A DNA stretch of 14,106 nt from contig CAZHYS010000017.1 in NCBI GenBank assembly GCA_964536975.1, positions 1 through 14,106 of the forward strand, given 5' to 3'. Source of the stretch: JAKQDP01 sp964536975 (GTDB taxonomy: Bacteria; Patescibacteriota; Patescibacteriia; 2-01-FULL-39-33). Below are positions 12,403-14,106 of this stretch, piece by piece; position 1 is the stretch's first letter; every line of letters starts with the position of its first letter. Made by a program: the position numbers and the translations under genes. The notes under the pieces are model-generated. The model was given only the letters and a program-made list of their open reading frames with translations, was not told the DNA's origin and searched no databases.

Positions 12403-13908
12403 TTACTTCTTCTCCAACCTCGGAAACAACGCCTCGCCTTTGGCGACCTTCGTCCCGGGCTCCAGCCCGCCCCACTGGCTCAAATCGTGCAAACTCTGAT
12501 TTTGCCACTCGCCCTGTCCGAGCGCCATCAAAATCTTCTCACCGGTTGAAGGCATAATCGGATAAACCATTAGTCCCAAATGACGAACCGCTTCCAATAG
12601 ATTGTAAATCACTGGCGCGAGCTTAGCCGGATCAGTCTTGGCTAGTTCCCATGGTTTGTGCCGTTCAATATAGCCGTCGCAAAACGCCTGCCATTTTTTG
12701 ATTATTTCAATCGCTTTGTCAATTTGAAAATCCGCCATCGCTTCGCGGTACTGTCCCCAGATTCCCGCCACTTCATCGGCAAATTCCTTGTCTTTCTCCG
12801 GCGCCTCGCCGCCGAAATATTTTTCCGCCATTGCCGCCACTCGCGCCGTCAAATTGCCGACCCCGTTAGCCAAGTCGCTATTGTATTGAATGGCAAAATT
12901 TGACGCTTTGACATCGCCATCGGCGCCAAACGGAAACTGCGACAAGAGCAAATAACGTACAGCATCGGCGCCCAATTCATCAACCAGCGCATCCGGATCA
13001 ATCACATTGCCAAGCGACTTGGACATCTTCTGCCCGTCCACCGTGAAAAAGCCATGCGCAAAAACCACTTTCGGCACCGGCAGTCCGGCGGCTATTAGCA
13101 TTGCCGGCCAAAAAATCGCGTGAAACTTGATAATGTCTTTGGCCATCAGATGGATATCCGCCGGCCAAAATTTTTCAAGCTTATCTCCGTCTTGGCCGTA
13201 GCCCAAAGCTGTAATATAATTTTGCAGCGCCTCCACCCAGACATAGGTCACCTGCCGATTGTCAAACGGCAATCCGATACCCCACTTGACGCTCTGACGA
13301 GAAATAGAAAAATCGTCCAATCCCTGCCGCAACAGTCCCATCACCTCTTGGTGGCGGCTGGCCGGCAAAATTTTAAGCTCACCGCTATCCAACAACTCTT
13401 TCACTTTTGGCAGATAATCCTTAAGCCGAAAAAAATAATTTTTTTCCTTGATCGCTTCCGGCGCCTTGTTATGCGCTGGGCATTTCCCATCCACCAACTC
13501 TTTTTCGGTGATAAAATTCTCGCAACCGGTGCAATACAATCCTTGATATTCCCCCTCATAAATCGCTCCCGCCTCATGCAGCCGATTCAAAAATGCCGCC
13601 ACGCCTATTTTGTGATAATCCGAAGTAGTACGGATAAAATAATCATTGGCAATATCCAACCTGTCCCACAATAATTGGAATTTGGCAGAATTTTCATCGC
13701 AGAATTCCTGCGGCGTTTTGCCGGCACGGTCAGCCGACTCCGCCACCTTGGCGCCATGTTCGTCGGTGCCGGTCAAAGAAAAAACTTCGTCGCCAGCCAG
13801 CCGATGATATCTGGCCAAAACATCAGCGGCAATGGTCGTATAAGCATGGCCGATGTGCGGCTTGTCATTGACATAATAAATTGGCGTTGTGATATAAAAT
13901 TTACTCAT
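12403..13908 (-). CDS. metG: Methionyl-tRNA synthetase
   Basis: Charges tRNA-Met with methionine for initiation and elongation. The 501-residue class I synthetase has HIGH at residues 18-21 (PHIGHAYTT), GTDEHG (47-52), and KMSKS at 294-298 (DGQKMSKSLGN). The connective peptide has one zinc knuckle of the CxxC...CxxH form: Cys126, Cys129, Cys143, His146. The anticodon-binding helical domain ends with HKPWELAK and a short tail. There is no C-terminal EMAPII/Trbp111-type tRNA-binding domain, so this is the short monomer-type enzyme. The start at ATG 13906-13908 gives the family N-terminus KFYITTPIYYVNDKPHIGH; no Shine-Dalgarno site or T-box is visible upstream. The first 15 codons and 10 bases of leader recur exactly at 14052-14106. 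Confidence 0.97.
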   Translation of the reverse strand: MSKFYITTPIYYVNDKPHIGHAYTTIAADVLARYHRLAGDEVFSLTGTDEHGAKVAESADRAGKTPQEFCDENSAKFQLLWDRLDIANDYFIRTTSDYHKIGVAAFLNRLHEAGAIYEGEYQGLYCTGCENFITEKELVDGKCPAHNKAPEAIKEKNYFFRLKDYLPKVKELLDSGELKILPASRHQEVMGLLRQGLDDFSISRQSVKWGIGLPFDNRQVTYVWVEALQNYITALGYGQDGDKLEKFWPADIHLMAKDIIKFHAIFWPAMLIAAGLPVPKVVFAHGFFTVDGQKMSKSLGNVIDPDALVDELGADAVRYLLLSQFPFGADGDVKASNFAIQYNSDLANGVGNLTARVAAMAEKYFGGEAPEKDKEFADEVAGIWGQYREAMADFQIDKAIEIIKKWQAFCDGYIERHKPWELAKTDPAKLAPVIYNLLEAVRHLGLMVYPIMPSTGEKILMALGQGEWQNQSLHDLSQWGGLEPGTKVAKGEALFPRLEKK

Positions 13909-13918
13909 AAAATAGTCT
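13864..13918 (-). repeat. 55-bp direct repeat, copy 1 (metG start)
   Basis: Covers the first 15 codons of metG and 10 bases upstream. It is identical base for base to 14052-14106, with an offset of 188 bases. Confidence 0.95.
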
Positions 13919-14051
13919 GATTAATTAATGCCCCGTCTCGCCACGCCTTAATCCCCAAGATGGATTATCGACACACAAAGAAAAAAGCCGAAGGCGAATT
14001 CTCTAAAGTAAAAAACTAAAAATTCATAAGCCCCACTGGGATTGAGGCGGG

Positions 14052-14106
14052 GTCATTGACATAATAAATTGGCGTTGTGATATAAAATTTACTCATAAAA
14101 TAGTCT
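14052..14106 (-). repeat. 55-bp direct repeat, copy 2 (truncated metG start at window end)
   Basis: Encodes MSKFYITTPIYYVND from an ATG at 14094-14096, then leaves the metG sequence and runs into unrelated codons to a TAG at 14016-14018 (26 sense codons). It ends exactly at the last base of the window, so its full length is unknown. It may be a real partial duplication or an assembly overlap. Confidence 0.9.

Noticed and set aside
13909..14051. T-box or other known riboswitch upstream of metG
   Set aside because: No T-box consensus (AGGGTGGNACCGCG-like) or specifier-loop pattern is visible; only an inverted repeat and a very weak GCC/GGC hairpin before T6 at 13981-13994 (minus strand).

Overview
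The window reads as an ordinary chromosomal segment of an uncultivated, small-genome bacterium, most likely a member of the Candidate Phyla Radiation (Patescibacteria, Parcubacteria-like). This assignment is an inference. It rests on the compact gene order, the rarity of Shine-Dalgarno sites (clear only before pyrG and before the lysozyme-like gene at 3942-4697), the PEGA/beta-propeller and S41 protease genes, and intergenic spaces packed with short repeats. TGA is used as a normal stop (for example rplI), so this is not a TGA-recoded lineage. Ribosomal protein L9 is present; it is reported missing from some CPR groups.

Layout. Positions 1-1629 (minus strand) hold pyrG, cut at its 3' end by the window edge. 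A terminator at 1716-1746 separates it from a minus-strand cluster read ctp > acyP > rplI (3809 down to 1782). A second strong terminator (3865-3905) closes the next minus-strand unit upstream, two paralogous lysozyme-like wall hydrolase genes (3942-4697 and 4835-5449). That unit starts at a consensus sigma-70 promoter (5500-5528). Divergent from it on the plus strand are murA (5592-6860) and a membrane-anchored PEGA/beta-propeller gene two bases downstream (6863-8173). A terminator at 8343-8375, which could work in both directions, lies between this operon and a convergent HIT-family gene (8389-8796). Next on the minus strand come a GT-C-type membrane glycosyltransferase (8971-10587), tatD and cvpA (10713-12042, one base apart), and metG (12403-13908).

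Function. The middle of the window has an envelope theme: the first step of peptidoglycan synthesis (MurA), two probable secreted or anchored peptidoglycan lytic enzymes, a membrane-anchored S41 protease, a surface beta-propeller protein and a lipid-linked-sugar glycosyltransferase. The rest is housekeeping: CTP synthesis, ribosome, Met-tRNA charging, 3'-end nuclease and nucleotide hydrolase.

The least ordinary material is non-coding. It includes a modular dispersed repeat present twice in inverted orientation (33-bp core with 32 identities, at 8261-8293 and 12294-12326), several distinct heptamer and nonamer tandem arrays, a C-rich hairpin family lying on both sides of the glycosyltransferase gene with one copy carrying a 20-bp palindrome, a 67-bp nested-palindrome element (12185-12251), and structured 5' leaders on the two lysozyme-like genes. 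The last 55 bases of the window exactly repeat the metG start region, which may be a real duplication or an assembly effect at a contig end. I found no CRISPR array, tRNA, rRNA, transposase or defence system.
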